DNA of 12,204 nucleotides. Source: JBKGYG01 sp046546235. GTDB taxonomy: Bacteria > Bacillota > Clostridia > Lachnospirales > DSM-24629. Below are positions 1 to 7,205 of the stretch, piece by piece. The position numbers were made by a program, and so were the translations under genes. The notes under the pieces were generated by a model. That model did not search any database. It was not told the origin of the DNA and saw only the letters and a list, made by a program, of their open reading frames with translations. Position 1 is the first letter of the stretch. Each line of letters opens with the position of its first letter. The stretch covers positions 1-12,204 of the forward strand of contig JBKGYG010000054.1 in assembly GCA_046546235.1 (NCBI GenBank), written 5' to 3'.

Positions 1-455
1 TCTTTAAGTAAATTAGCCATTTCTATTGCAGTTACTGCTGCTTCATATCCTTTATTGCCCGCTTTTGTTCCTGCTCTTTCTATGGCTTGTTCTATAGTAT
101 CTGTTGTTAGCACCCCAAATATTATAGGAAGTTCTGTTTCTAAGCTAACACTTGCAATTCCTTTTGCCACTTCGTTTGATACATAATCAAAATGTGGTGT
201 AGCTCCTCTAATAACTGCTCCTAAACATAAAACTCCATTATATTTATTTGTCTTAGCCATTTTTTTAGCAACTAAAGGCATCTCAAAAGCTCCTGGCACC
301 CAAGTAATCTCTATATCTTCTTCTTTAACTCCATGCCTTTTAAGACCGTCCAAAGCTCCTGTTAATAATTTCCCACCAATAAATTCATTGAATCTCCCTA
401 CTATAATCCCATACTTCTGTCCTTCTGCTATTAATTTACCTTCATATACTTTCAT
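1..455 (-). CDS. ribH: 6,7-dimethyl-8-ribityllumazine synthase, 3' end cut by window edge
   Basis: RibH condenses 5-amino-6-ribitylamino-uracil with 3,4-dihydroxy-2-butanone 4-phosphate to give lumazine, the penultimate step of riboflavin synthesis; in Bacillus it forms a cytoplasmic 60-subunit shell. About 151 residues are present and the family is usually about 154-156, so only a few C-terminal codons are missing. Visible family motifs are GRFN (20-23), VPGAFEMP (53-60) and GAVIRGATPHFDYV (79-92) with the general-base His at 88, plus an Arg at 127 where the phosphate-binding Arg is expected. The ATG is one base after the ribBA stop (TAAAATG), and its ribosome site AGGAGGAACA lies inside the last ribBA codons, so translation is probably coupled. 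It is the last visible gene of the rib operon; whether more genes follow cannot be seen. Confidence 0.97.
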   Translation of the reverse strand, partial: MKVYEGKLIAEGQKYGIIVGRFNEFIGGKLLTGALDGLKRHGVKEEDIEITWVPGAFEMPLVAKKMAKTNKYNGVLCLGAVIRGATPHFDYVSNEVAKGIASVSLETELPIIFGVLTTDTIEQAIERAGTKAGNKGYEAAVTAIEMANLLK

Positions 456-456
456 T

Positions 457-1665
457 TTATTGTTCCTCCTTAAATTTTAACATATGTCCCATTTTGTCTT
501 TTTTAGTTTTAAGATAGAATTCATTTCTCTCATTGTGGTTGGTCTGAATAGAAACCCTTTCCACTATTTCAATACCATAGCCTGATAATCCTGAAAGTTT
601 TTTAGGATTATTAGTCATTAATCTTACTTTTTTTACTCCTAAGTCAGCTAAAATCTGTGCTCCTATGCCATAATCCCTCATATCCTCTGGAAAACCTAAA
701 GCCAGATTAGCCTCTACTGTATCCATCCCTTCATCTTGCAATGAATACGCCTTGATTTTATTAATTAGTCCTATTCCTCGACCTTCTTGTCTCATGTACA
801 ATAAAATTCCTCGGCCTTCTTCTTCAATCTTCTTAACTGCTGCTGCAAACTGTTCTCCACAATCACACCTTAATGAACCAAAAGCATCTCCTGTAAGACA
901 TTCTGAGTGAACTCTAATAAGTACAGGCTCTCCATTTCCTACATCTCCTTTTACTAATGCCACATGATGTTCTCCATTGAGTTTATTGATAAAGCCAACC
1001 AACTCAAAATCTCCATATTTGGTTGGCAAAGAGGCATTCGCTACTCTTTCAACTAACATCTCATGCTCTCTTCTATACTCTATTAAATCTGCTATTGTTA
1101 TAATTTTTAAGTTATGTTTTCTAACAAATTCCATCAATTGAGGGACTCTAGCCATTGTTCCATCTTCGTCCATGACTTCACAAATAACTCCTGCTGGATA
1201 TAAACCTGCAAGTCTTGCTAAATCAACTGCTGCCTCAGTATGCCCAGCTCTTTTTAATACTCCTCCCTCTTTAGCTACAAGCGGAAATACATGTCCAGGT
1301 TTTGTGAATTCTGATGGTTTAGCATCTTTTTCTAATAATTTCTGGATTGTTAAAGCTCGTTCCACGGCTGAGATGCCAGTAGTTGTATTAACATGATCAA
1401 CCGAAACAGTAAAAGCAGTCTCTTTTGGATCTGTATTATTTGATACCATAGGTAAAATATCTAAATTTGTTAATCTTTCCTTTGTCATAGGTGTACAAAT
1501 TAATCCTCTACCGTATGTTGCCATAAAATTAACAGCTTGTGTTGTTACTTTTTCGGCTGCCATAAGTAGATCCCCTTCATTCTCTCGATCTTCATCATCT
1601 ACAACAACAATCATTTTCCCAGCTTTAATATCTTCGATTGCTTCTTCTATAGTATTAAACTTCAT
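457..1665 (-). CDS. ribBA: Bifunctional 3,4-dihydroxy-2-butanone 4-phosphate synthase / GTP cyclohydrolase II
   Basis: This fused enzyme supplies both precursors of riboflavin: the C4 unit from ribulose 5-phosphate (N-terminal half) and the pyrimidine from GTP (C-terminal half). The RibB domain covers about residues 1-200, with the acidic metal/substrate loop DDEDRENEGD (23-32), YGRGLIC (51-57) and AGHTEAAVDLARLAG (140-154). The RibA domain covers about 205-402, with the zinc ligands Cys256, Cys267 and Cys269 in SECLTGDAFGSLRCDCG, the active-site stretch RQEGRGIGL (292-300) and TNNPKK (351-356). The frame stays open for 15 codons upstream, with another ATG at 1710. I chose 1665 because GAGGAGGG sits just before it and because the family begins at this MKFNTIEEAI-like sequence. 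Length is 402 residues, normal for the fusion. There are 31 bases between the ribE stop and this start. Both active sites look intact. Confidence 0.96.
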   Translation of the reverse strand: MKFNTIEEAIEDIKAGKMIVVVDDEDRENEGDLLMAAEKVTTQAVNFMATYGRGLICTPMTKERLTNLDILPMVSNNTDPKETAFTVSVDHVNTTTGISAVERALTIQKLLEKDAKPSEFTKPGHVFPLVAKEGGVLKRAGHTEAAVDLARLAGLYPAGVICEVMDEDGTMARVPQLMEFVRKHNLKIITIADLIEYRREHEMLVERVANASLPTKYGDFELVGFINKLNGEHHVALVKGDVGNGEPVLIRVHSECLTGDAFGSLRCDCGEQFAAAVKKIEEEGRGILLYMRQEGRGIGLINKIKAYSLQDEGMDTVEANLALGFPEDMRDYGIGAQILADLGVKKVRLMTNNPKKLSGLSGYGIEIVERVSIQTNHNERNEFYLKTKKDKMGHMLKFKEEQ

Positions 1666-1696
1666 TTTAGCCCTCCTCTTTTTTATGTTAATTAGT

Positions 1697-2350
1697 TTAT
1701 GCAAATCCATTATCTTTTAAAAAGTTAATATCTATTTTACTAGATTTTTGCATCTCAACTTCTTCATATTTTACTAGCCTCTCAATATATTTGCCAACCA
1801 TATCACATTCTAGATTAACTTCTTCTCCTATGCCCTTAACAAGTAAAGTTGTTTCATCCCTAGTAAGAGGAATGATAGATACCTTGAAATATTTTTCATT
1901 TACTTCTGCAACAGTCAAACTAGTACCATCAATTGCAATAGAACCTTTTTCAACGATATATTTTAATATACTAGCTGTTGTTTCTATAGTTACCCAAGTT
2001 GCATTATCCTCTTCTTCTATGTTTTTTATATGTCCTATTCCATCAATATGTCCTGATACAATATGTCCTCCTAATCTATCACCTAATTTTAATGCTCTTT
2101 CTAAATTTACTTTGCTCCCATATTTTAGATTTTTTAAATTACTTCTTCTCATAGTTTCAGGCATAACGTCAATTGCAAATGTATCTTTACTATGTTTTAT
2201 TACCGTTAGACAAACTCCATTTGTACAAATACTATCTCCAATCTTTATATCTTCTAGTATCTTTTTGGCTTTAATAGTTATTTGTGCTGACTTTGCACCT
2301 TTAATAATTGTCTGTACTTCTCCGATTTCTTCAATTAATCCTGTAAATAT
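1697..2350 (-). CDS. ribE: Riboflavin synthase (alpha chain), apparent AUA start
   Basis: Riboflavin synthase dismutates two lumazines to riboflavin plus the pyrimidine precursor; it works as a trimer of two-barrel chains. The frame translates to 217 residues with two lumazine-binding barrels. The first shows FTGLIEEIGEV (2-12) and a GVCLTV stretch (45-50). A GGHIVSGHIDG motif follows (94-104), then the second-barrel equivalent IAIDGTSLTV. The family begins MFTGLIEE, but here the codon at that place (2350-2348) is ATA. No ATG, GTG or TTG lies in frame between it and the upstream stop at 2383-2381. The first in-frame ATG is residue 63 (2164), which would remove most of barrel one. AGGAGGAG ends nine bases before the ATA region and the ribD stop is two bases upstream, so AUA initiation with coupling to ribD is likely. 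Alternatives are a base-call error or a genuine loss of the start. Confidence 0.9.
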   Translation of the reverse strand: MFTGLIEEIGEVQTIIKGAKSAQITIKAKKILEDIKIGDSICTNGVCLTVIKHSKDTFAIDVMPETMRRSNLKNLKYGSKVNLERALKLGDRLGGHIVSGHIDGIGHIKNIEEEDNATWVTIETTASILKYIVEKGSIAIDGTSLTVAEVNEKYFKVSIIPLTRDETTLLVKGIGEEVNLECDMVGKYIERLVKYEEVEMQKSSKIDINFLKDNGFA

Positions 2351-2365
2351 TTTTAATCTCCTCCT
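2348..2365 (-). promoter_or_regulatory. ribE ribosome-binding site and ATA initiation codon
   Basis: Read on the minus strand, AGGAGGAGATTAAAAATA runs from 2365 to 2348. It contains the last residues of ribD and its TAA stop (2355-2353), then AA, then ATA aligned with the expected initiator Met of riboflavin synthase. GGAGG to ATA is nine bases, a normal distance. A single G-to-A change (C-to-T at 2348 on the plus strand) would turn ATG into the observed ATA. Confidence 0.85.
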
Positions 2366-3456
2366 TTCTGTATATATCCTTCAATCATTATATCTTCTTT
2401 AAATTTATTTATATTTAACCCCTTTAAAGTTATAGCATCATCTATACATTCTATTCCTTTTCCTCCTATTGGAGTTTTTGCTTCTTCTCCTCCTATAATC
2501 TTTGGAGCAATAAATGCTAAAACTTTATCAATTACACCTTCTTTTATACAACTATAATTAAGTGTTGCACCACCTTCAATTAATACACTATCAATGCCCT
2601 TTTCCCCTAGTTTTTGCATTAAAAATCTTAAATCTACCTTGTTATCTTTTAGAGGAGTTATAAGCATATCTGCTCCTTTATCCTGAAATGCTTTAATTTT
2701 TTCTTTAGACACTTTCTCTGTTGTTGCAATAATTGTTTTTGCTTTGGATTGGACATTTAAAACATTTGAATCAATGGGTGTTCTCCCCTTTGTATCAACA
2801 ATAATTCTTACAGGGTCTAATGTTTTTTTATTATTCAACCTTGTTGTAAGTTTTGGGTTATCTGCTAAAACGGTACCAACTCCAACCATTATACTAGACA
2901 CTTTGTGCCTTAGTTTATGCACATATTCTCTAGAATACTCATTAGTAATCCACTTTGAATCTCCTGTAAATGTTGATATCTTACCGTCAAGAGTCATAGC
3001 AGTTTTCATAATGGAAAAAGGACGTTTTGTAGTAATATATTTGATAAATATTTCATTTAGTTTTATAATATCCTCCTCTAACACTCCTGCAATAACTTCT
3101 ATACCATTATCTTTTAATATCTTTATCCCATTGCCTGATACAACAGGATTAGGGTCTTTCATACCTATTATAACTTTTTTTAGTTTCTTTTCTACAATTG
3201 CTTTAGCACATGGAGGAGTTTTACCATAATGAGAACAGGGTTCTAATGTTACATACATAGTTGCCCCTTCAACATTTTCATTAGCTTTTTTAATAGCATT
3301 TATTTCTGCATGAGGTCCACCAAAATATTCATGATATCCTTCTCCAATTATTTTATCCTCTTTTACAATAACTGCTCCTACTAAAGGATTCGGTCTAGTA
3401 TATCCAATCCCCTTTTTTGCAAGTTCGACTGCTCTATACATATACTTAATATCCAT
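2353..3456 (-). CDS. ribD: Bifunctional diaminohydroxyphosphoribosylaminopyrimidine deaminase / 5-amino-6-(5-phosphoribosylamino)uracil reductase
   Basis: RibD carries out the second and third steps of the pyrimidine branch: deamination, then NADPH-dependent reduction of the ribose to ribitol. The N-terminal cytidine-deaminase-like domain (about 1-145) shows the zinc motif HAE (His49, Glu51) and PCSHYGKTPPC (Cys74, Cys83), preceded by TRPNPLVGAVIV. The reductase domain (about 146-367) shows MKTAMTLDGKI (150-160), VGVGTVLADNP and LIEGGATLN. Length is 367 residues, normal. The start at 3456 is preceded by GGAGGTGG at good spacing. It is the first gene of the operon, behind a riboswitch leader of roughly 350 bases, and its stop nearly touches the ribE start, which fits translational coupling. 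All catalytic zinc ligands are present. Confidence 0.96.
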   Translation of the reverse strand: MDIKYMYRAVELAKKGIGYTRPNPLVGAVIVKEDKIIGEGYHEYFGGPHAEINAIKKANENVEGATMYVTLEPCSHYGKTPPCAKAIVEKKLKKVIIGMKDPNPVVSGNGIKILKDNGIEVIAGVLEEDIIKLNEIFIKYITTKRPFSIMKTAMTLDGKISTFTGDSKWITNEYSREYVHKLRHKVSSIMVGVGTVLADNPKLTTRLNNKKTLDPVRIIVDTKGRTPIDSNVLNVQSKAKTIIATTEKVSKEKIKAFQDKGADMLITPLKDNKVDLRFLMQKLGEKGIDSVLIEGGATLNYSCIKEGVIDKVLAFIAPKIIGGEEAKTPIGGKGIECIDDAITLKGLNINKFKEDIMIEGYIQKGGD

Positions 3457-3564
3457 TTTTTAATCCACCTCCAAATACGCATCCATTAGAAAGTCATCAA
3501 TTAAGTTTGTCCCAGCTGTTCTATACTCTTAACTAATTAATGTTATACAATTGCTACATGTTTT

Positions 3565-3592
3565 AAGTGCCAATTATTTGAAAATAGCACTT
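3565..3592 (-). other. Small hairpin in the ribD leader after the terminator
   Basis: AAGTGC and GCACTT form a six-base stem, and TATTT/AAATA can pair inside it with an asymmetric bulge. The stretch lies between the leader terminator and ribD, so it exists only in read-through RNA. No function is evident; it may just stabilise the 5' end. Apart from this and the ribD ribosome site, I see nothing else in 3457-3615. Confidence 0.3.
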
Positions 3593-3615
3593 CCCTAATT
3601 AATAAAAAGCATTTT

Positions 3616-3643
3616 AAAAAGCCCTGAAGATATCTTCAGGGCT
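3616..3643 (-). terminator. FMN-controlled intrinsic terminator of the rib leader
   Basis: A perfect 24-bp palindrome (3620-3643; arms GCCCTGAAG and CTTCAGGGC) is followed on the minus strand by a short T run (3620-3616). It lies about 35 bases downstream of the riboswitch and upstream of ribD, the usual place for an expression platform. Its 5' arm can also pair with the CTTCAGGGC copy in the 5' P1/P2 strand of the aptamer (3784-3776), giving a competing antiterminator. Confidence 0.88.
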
Positions 3644-3678
3644 ATACTCATCATAATTAAGTATCATTATTAATTATT

Positions 3679-3785
3679 CCTTCTTCCATCCAGACTATAC
3701 TGTCGGTCTTGGAATTTCACCAAGTCAACCACAAAGTGGTTCGCGGACTATACCGCCGGTCGGGAATTACACCCTGCCCTGAAGG
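3679..3785 (-). ncRNA. FMN riboswitch (RFN element)
   Basis: The minus strand carries the conserved RFN blocks in order: CAGGGCAGGGTG, AATTCCCGACCGGCGGTATA, GTCCGCGA, a variable hairpin (AACCAC/GTGGTT), GACTTGGTGAAATTCCAAG, ACCGACAGTATAGTC and TGGATGG. P1 is closed by CCTTC (3785-3781) with GAAGG (3683-3679). The class binds FMN in the junction and represses riboflavin genes when FMN is plentiful. Its position between the promoter and the terminator, upstream of ribD, fits transcriptional attenuation of the whole operon. Confidence 0.98.
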
Positions 3786-3817
3786 TTCTTATATTATATT
3801 TAATTTATCTATAATAT

Positions 3818-3846
3818 AAATTATCATATACATCAAAAAAAGTCAA
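3818..3846 (-). promoter_or_regulatory. Probable sigma-A promoter of the rib operon
   Basis: On the minus strand TTGACT (3846-3841) is followed after 17 bases by TAATTT (3823-3818), preceded by TGA as an extended -10. A competing -10, GATAAT (3825-3820), has only a 15-base spacer. Either would start transcription about 25-35 bases before the riboswitch P1 stem. Confidence 0.65.
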
Positions 3847-3946
3847 TTGATATTTGATGATAAAGTTACGACCTATCCGTCCATATTTATTATTATACTA
3901 ACTTACATAACCAACTGTTATTCGCTTAATACTAGTTCCTATCTCT

Positions 3947-5659
3947 TCACTTTCCTTTAAGTCTATTTTCACTTTTTAATTGTTCATATGTAATTCCATA
4001 TTTATATGCTATATCACGAGCAAAACTTTTACCTTGAGGTTTAGATATTTTTGTCTTATAAGAACGTTTTCCGTTTTCTAGCCCCATAACAATACTTACA
4101 GATTTATATTCTGAATCTACATCTTTATTAATTTCATCAACTGACTCTGCAAGTTCGTGAATATGAGTATTAAAGCATGTTCTTACTCCTATATCACATA
4201 GATATTTTAATACATCTTTTGCAATATAAAGTGATTCCGTATGGCTTGTAGTAGCAAATGACTCATTAAATAGGATCACTGTATCCTTTGTTGCATTTTT
4301 ACAAATCTCGCTTAGCCTCTTAGCTTCTTCCCCAAGCCTACCCATTTCAACAGTCTTATTCTCATCTGCAGGAAAATGAGTAAAAATATTATCACATAGA
4401 CTCATTCTTCCCTTAGAACATGGAATAAAAACACCGCTGTTAAATAACAAAAATGCCAAACCAATACCCTGGGTAAAAATCGTTTTACCACCACGATTTG
4501 GGCCTGTTAAAATATATACCCTATTCTCTTTAGAAAAGACTAATTCATTCTTTACAATATCATTTTCCATATTATTCTTTAAGTAAAATAAAGCTAACTT
4601 GATATTATAAAAATCTTGCAAGTTACATTCTCCTTGAACTTTTTCAATTTCACCCATTGTAGTTGGAAGACCCAAATCATTAATTTTCTTTTCTAATTCA
4701 ATAAATCGCAGATAAAACCTTATCTGATCAGACAACTTTACTAGAGCATACCCACTTACATTGACATATTTTTGTAGTGTATCTTTTAGATCTTTTACAT
4801 TTTTACTTAACATATCTTCTATCAATTTTGTTAAATTATTCATTACAGGATTAACATCCTGACCAAATGGATGTGTTAATAGAGACATTCCCGAGTTTCC
4901 GTTTGATGGCGTATTTAACATTTTTTCTAATCCTTTATCAACATTTTCGTTAGGTGGTGTTGAAAAAGCCATATCATCAAATGACTCTAATAGGCCTTCC
5001 TGCTTTTCTTTGTGATAATTTAAAAACCTTTTTAAAAACGTCATTTCTTTAAAATACTTATTGTTAATAGATACAATTCCTACTTCTTTAGGATATAGCT
5101 CCTTATCTAAGTTTATCCCTAAAGATATACTTTTTATTGTTGACATATCATAGCCTATATTCTTTATATCTTCTTGGAATTCATCAAACCCACTATCATT
5201 ATATATTCCGTTTATGTAATCTTTTAACTTATTTAGCCCTTCCGAAAGTATGTTTGAATCATCTATACACTTTTTAAGTTTGATTATACATTCTATGTAT
5301 GTTTCCAGCTCTCTCAATCTACTTACAAGATCCCATATACTTGCTTTATCCCAACTTTTTTTATTTTGCTTAAATCTCGCTAAAAAATCAATCTTAATTA
5401 ATATATCTTCTACTTCTTTACAGAAATCAGGAGATTTTTTTAAATCATTATAAATAGAATTACGATATCTTATTACTTCTACATCATTTGGAATAGCAGT
5501 TAATAATCTTTTCATATTTTTACGTTCAATTTCTCCATTACATAACTCAGAACAAATATAATCAATGGAAAGATCATTACAGGTTATTCCACTAAGTACT
5601 TGAAAACAATTTTCTTTCCCCTCTGGAAATAAGAGGCTAAACTCATTAATTGATTGCAT
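3947..5659 (-). CDS. MutS-family ATPase lacking mismatch-recognition domain
   Basis: The 570-residue protein ends in a MutS-type ABC ATPase domain. It shows Walker A TGPNRGGKT (385-393), a block resembling the MutS segment after Walker A (DNIFTHFPADENKTVEMG, 423-440), a Walker-B-like strand TVILFNESFATTSHTE (460-475) and the histidine switch NTHIHEL (497-503). The N-terminal 380 residues are mostly helical and hydrophilic, like the MutS core/lever region. There is no mismatch-binding domain with an FxE motif and no Smr nuclease domain, so it is neither MutS1 nor MutS2. The Walker B acid is Asn (NES rather than DE), with the catalytic Glu kept. An ATG at 5677 is in frame, but the ribosome site AAGGAGAG (5674-5667) lies downstream of it, so 5659 is the better start. 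A role in DNA repair or recombination is only a family-level guess. No clear terminator follows. Confidence 0.85.
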   Translation of the reverse strand: MQSINEFSLLFPEGKENCFQVLSGITCNDLSIDYICSELCNGEIERKNMKRLLTAIPNDVEVIRYRNSIYNDLKKSPDFCKEVEDILIKIDFLARFKQNKKSWDKASIWDLVSRLRELETYIECIIKLKKCIDDSNILSEGLNKLKDYINGIYNDSGFDEFQEDIKNIGYDMSTIKSISLGINLDKELYPKEVGIVSINNKYFKEMTFLKRFLNYHKEKQEGLLESFDDMAFSTPPNENVDKGLEKMLNTPSNGNSGMSLLTHPFGQDVNPVMNNLTKLIEDMLSKNVKDLKDTLQKYVNVSGYALVKLSDQIRFYLRFIELEKKINDLGLPTTMGEIEKVQGECNLQDFYNIKLALFYLKNNMENDIVKNELVFSKENRVYILTGPNRGGKTIFTQGIGLAFLLFNSGVFIPCSKGRMSLCDNIFTHFPADENKTVEMGRLGEEAKRLSEICKNATKDTVILFNESFATTSHTESLYIAKDVLKYLCDIGVRTCFNTHIHELAESVDEINKDVDSEYKSVSIVMGLENGKRSYKTKISKPQGKSFARDIAYKYGITYEQLKSENRLKGK

Positions 5660-5693
5660 TGCTTTTCTCTCCTTCATAAACGACTAATTAGAA

Positions 5694-5718
5694 GACAAAA
5701 GGGACGTTTCAACTGTCA
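5694..5718 (+). repeat. REP-like repeat, copy A
   Basis: A 25-base sequence begins with GACA, ends with TGTCA and contains GGGACGTTTCAACTGTCA. It resembles two other copies in this window (7465-7488 and 12121-12144). On the minus strand it follows directly the reading frame of the RAYT C-terminal remnant; the TGA stop of that frame is the first three bases of the repeat. This matches the REP-like ends that flank RAYT transposase genes. Confidence 0.7.
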
Positions 5719-5802
5719 CTTGATGGCTTTTTCGGCAATTGACCTTCCTAGTCCTAAAACTCTCTCCAATTGACGAATACTTCCCCCTATCTCATTGTAT
5801 AA
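5716..5802 (-). pseudogene. C-terminal remnant of a REP-associated (Y1/RAYT-type) transposase
   Basis: A 28-codon frame after a TAA encodes GGSIRQLERVLGLGRS and then SIAEKAIK before TGA. This is the helix-turn-helix-like tail I associate with clostridial RAYT transposases (pattern xSIRQLxRLTGxSR). No start, no Y1 HUH motif and no upstream body are present, so it is dead. It lies 57 bases upstream of the MutS-like start on the same strand, so the MutS-like gene's promoter must lie within or beyond it. Confidence 0.6.
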
Positions 5803-5836
5803 TTACTTTTATCATTTGATTTCTTTCATCTAAGCT

Positions 5837-6250
5837 ATGGATTCAATTGTAACCTATTTACTACTATACATTCAATACCTACATAAACAAATTTTTGATT
5901 TATTATTATTTATTTGCAAACATATACCTCTTAAGCAGTGGGCTTTTGATGATTCTAATAGCCCTTTATATCAAAAATTTAAAACTGATAAGCTTCCAAT
6001 TATTTTAAAGTTTGAAAAACAGGATTATCGTCTTCTTTTAGCCTACTATAAGTACAAATATGATAAAGAGACTAAACCTGTTAAGCGTCGTAATGGAAAG
6101 TTTATTCCCGAAGATATTCTCTGTCCTCGTTGTGGTGCTCCTCATCATTATCTTTATAATAATAATGGTGGTAATGGTCAATACTAGTGTAAAATCTGTG
6201 GGCAAACTTTTATTACTGGTGAGCAAGTTCAAAAGTTTATGTTCCTATAA
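5837..6250 (+). pseudogene. Truncated insertion-sequence transposase with a stop codon in its zinc ribbon
   Basis: The frame opens with MDSIVTYLLLYIQYLHKQ and has the signature KQWAFDDSNSPLYQKFK (33-49), then a zinc-ribbon half CPRCGAPHHYLYNNNGGNGQY (first pair Cys96, Cys99). A TAG at 6185-6187 interrupts it. The same frame then continues with the second zinc pair CKICGQTF (Cys118, Cys121) and ends at TAA 6248-6250. I recognise this N-terminus from a transposase common in clostridial genomes whose full length is several hundred residues, including a DDE catalytic domain. That domain is absent here, so the copy is both nonsense-mutated and 3'-truncated. A weak hairpin (GTTCC/GGAAC, 6241-6257) followed by T residues could stop plus-strand transcription before the convergent lipoprotein gene. 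Confidence 0.75.
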
Positions 6251-6256
6251 ATGGAA

Positions 6257-7060
6257 CTATTTTTTTAGATCATTTATAACCTCTATTGGTATCTCAACTT
6301 CGACATGGTCTCCTACTGAATGAGGAACTTCCCAACTAATACCAATTTTAGAGCCCGTAAAATAACTGTAGACATATTTCGAGGAGCCGTATAGCCTGTC
6401 TGATTCTCTAAACCCATTCGTAAAATTTTCCGAACTTAAAGAGTTTAATAAATATTCACAGGCATAATTTTTCAATTCCTCCCCCTTATCTTTCTTCAAA
6501 TATTCTATATACAAATTCACGAAGTTTTCATCTATTGAAACCATATCCCCTAAAACAAGCTTTTTTCCATTATTCAAATCAACGTTAATACTATAAAAAA
6601 CATCCACTGGATAAGGTGCTTCTTCCATATATCTATACCCCTTAAAAATTATGGATATAATGTTGTTATCTTGGAAAACCACACTATAGTCTAGTTCATA
6701 ATTCAATGTATCTTTACTCTCTTCCATAATATCAACAAATGATAACGCTTCTTCCCTAAGCAACTTATTAATAATATTTTGCCTGTCTACTGCTTCTAAC
6801 CCAACTATTGACGGGTAAATGACATTAATATTCTTATAAGAATATATATTCGACTTAATTGTATAGTCTGGTTCAATGTCATCAACAGTCTCTCCTGTGT
6901 CTTTACTTGATAAATCTTCATTTGCAGAACTTCTTAATGTTTTATTAAATACCTTTTCATTATCTATAACTCTATCTGTTTCATTAACTTCATTATCATA
7001 AGTACACGAAGTTAGTAAAACAAATATCAGCATAAGACAAATATAAATCCTTTTTCTCAT
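6257..7060 (-). CDS. DUF3298 (RsiV-like) domain lipoprotein
   Basis: A 267-residue predicted lipoprotein. It has a positively charged start (MRKR), a hydrophobic core and the lipobox LTSC with the lipidated Cys at 19. A polar linker of about 45 residues follows, then a DUF4163-like region (about 70-150) and a DUF3298-like region (about 155-265) with the typical strand VFYSINVDLNNGKKLVLGDM. It ends with SKIGISWEVPHSVGDHVEVEIP, the family's closing beta strands. It should be anchored on the outer face of the membrane. The same fold forms the sensor part of the Bacillus anti-sigma factor RsiV, which binds lysozyme, but here there is no membrane-spanning anti-sigma segment and no sigma-factor gene beside it. 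The start is supported by GAGGTG six bases upstream. The function is unknown. Confidence 0.82.
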   Translation of the reverse strand: MRKRIYICLMLIFVLLTSCTYDNEVNETDRVIDNEKVFNKTLRSSANEDLSSKDTGETVDDIEPDYTIKSNIYSYKNINVIYPSIVGLEAVDRQNIINKLLREEALSFVDIMEESKDTLNYELDYSVVFQDNNIISIIFKGYRYMEEAPYPVDVFYSINVDLNNGKKLVLGDMVSIDENFVNLYIEYLKKDKGEELKNYACEYLLNSLSSENFTNGFRESDRLYGSSKYVYSYFTGSKIGISWEVPHSVGDHVEVEIPIEVINDLKK

Positions 7061-7205
7061 ATTTCACCTCTTATATCTACTGAATTACATCTTGAGCAAG
7101 TTTATAATATGTTACACTTATCCCTATTTTGACGTTCCTTTCTTATTTCTTCTTATATTTACTTTCAATAAATGGTAAATAAATACAATTTTCAATATAA
7201 AGTAT

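Noticed and set aside
1666..1710. ATG at 1710 as the ribBA start
   Set aside because: The added residues are basic and unlike the family, they overlap the ribE end, and the strong ribosome site GAGGAGGG serves the ATG at 1665.
2353..2383. A RibD-RibE fusion made by -1 frameshifting at the overlap
   Set aside because: The ribE frame is open back to 2380, so slippage is formally possible, but no recognisable slippery heptamer is present and separate initiation behind a strong ribosome site is simpler.
1791..2402. Long plus-strand open frame opposite ribE and the end of ribD
   Set aside because: It is a shadow of conserved genes on the other strand; it has no family similarity and no ribosome site. 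The same applies to the plus-strand frames at 1172-1396, 2744-3229 and 5250-5453, and to the minus-strand frames inside the LRR genes.
5660..5677. Upstream ATG at 5677 as the start of the MutS-like gene
   Set aside because: The only good ribosome site (AAGGAGAG) lies after this ATG and is correctly spaced for the ATG at 5659; nothing suitable precedes 5677.
5770..5803. TTGACG ... TATAAT as a plus-strand promoter for the IS remnant
   Set aside because: The spacer is 22 bases, too long for a standard sigma-A promoter; TATAAT alone in such AT-rich DNA is weak evidence.
6185..6187. Pyrrolysine or other readthrough of the TAG in the transposase remnant
   Set aside because: The gene is also truncated without its catalytic domain, so a pseudogene explains it; other genes here end in ordinary stops and give no sign of recoding.
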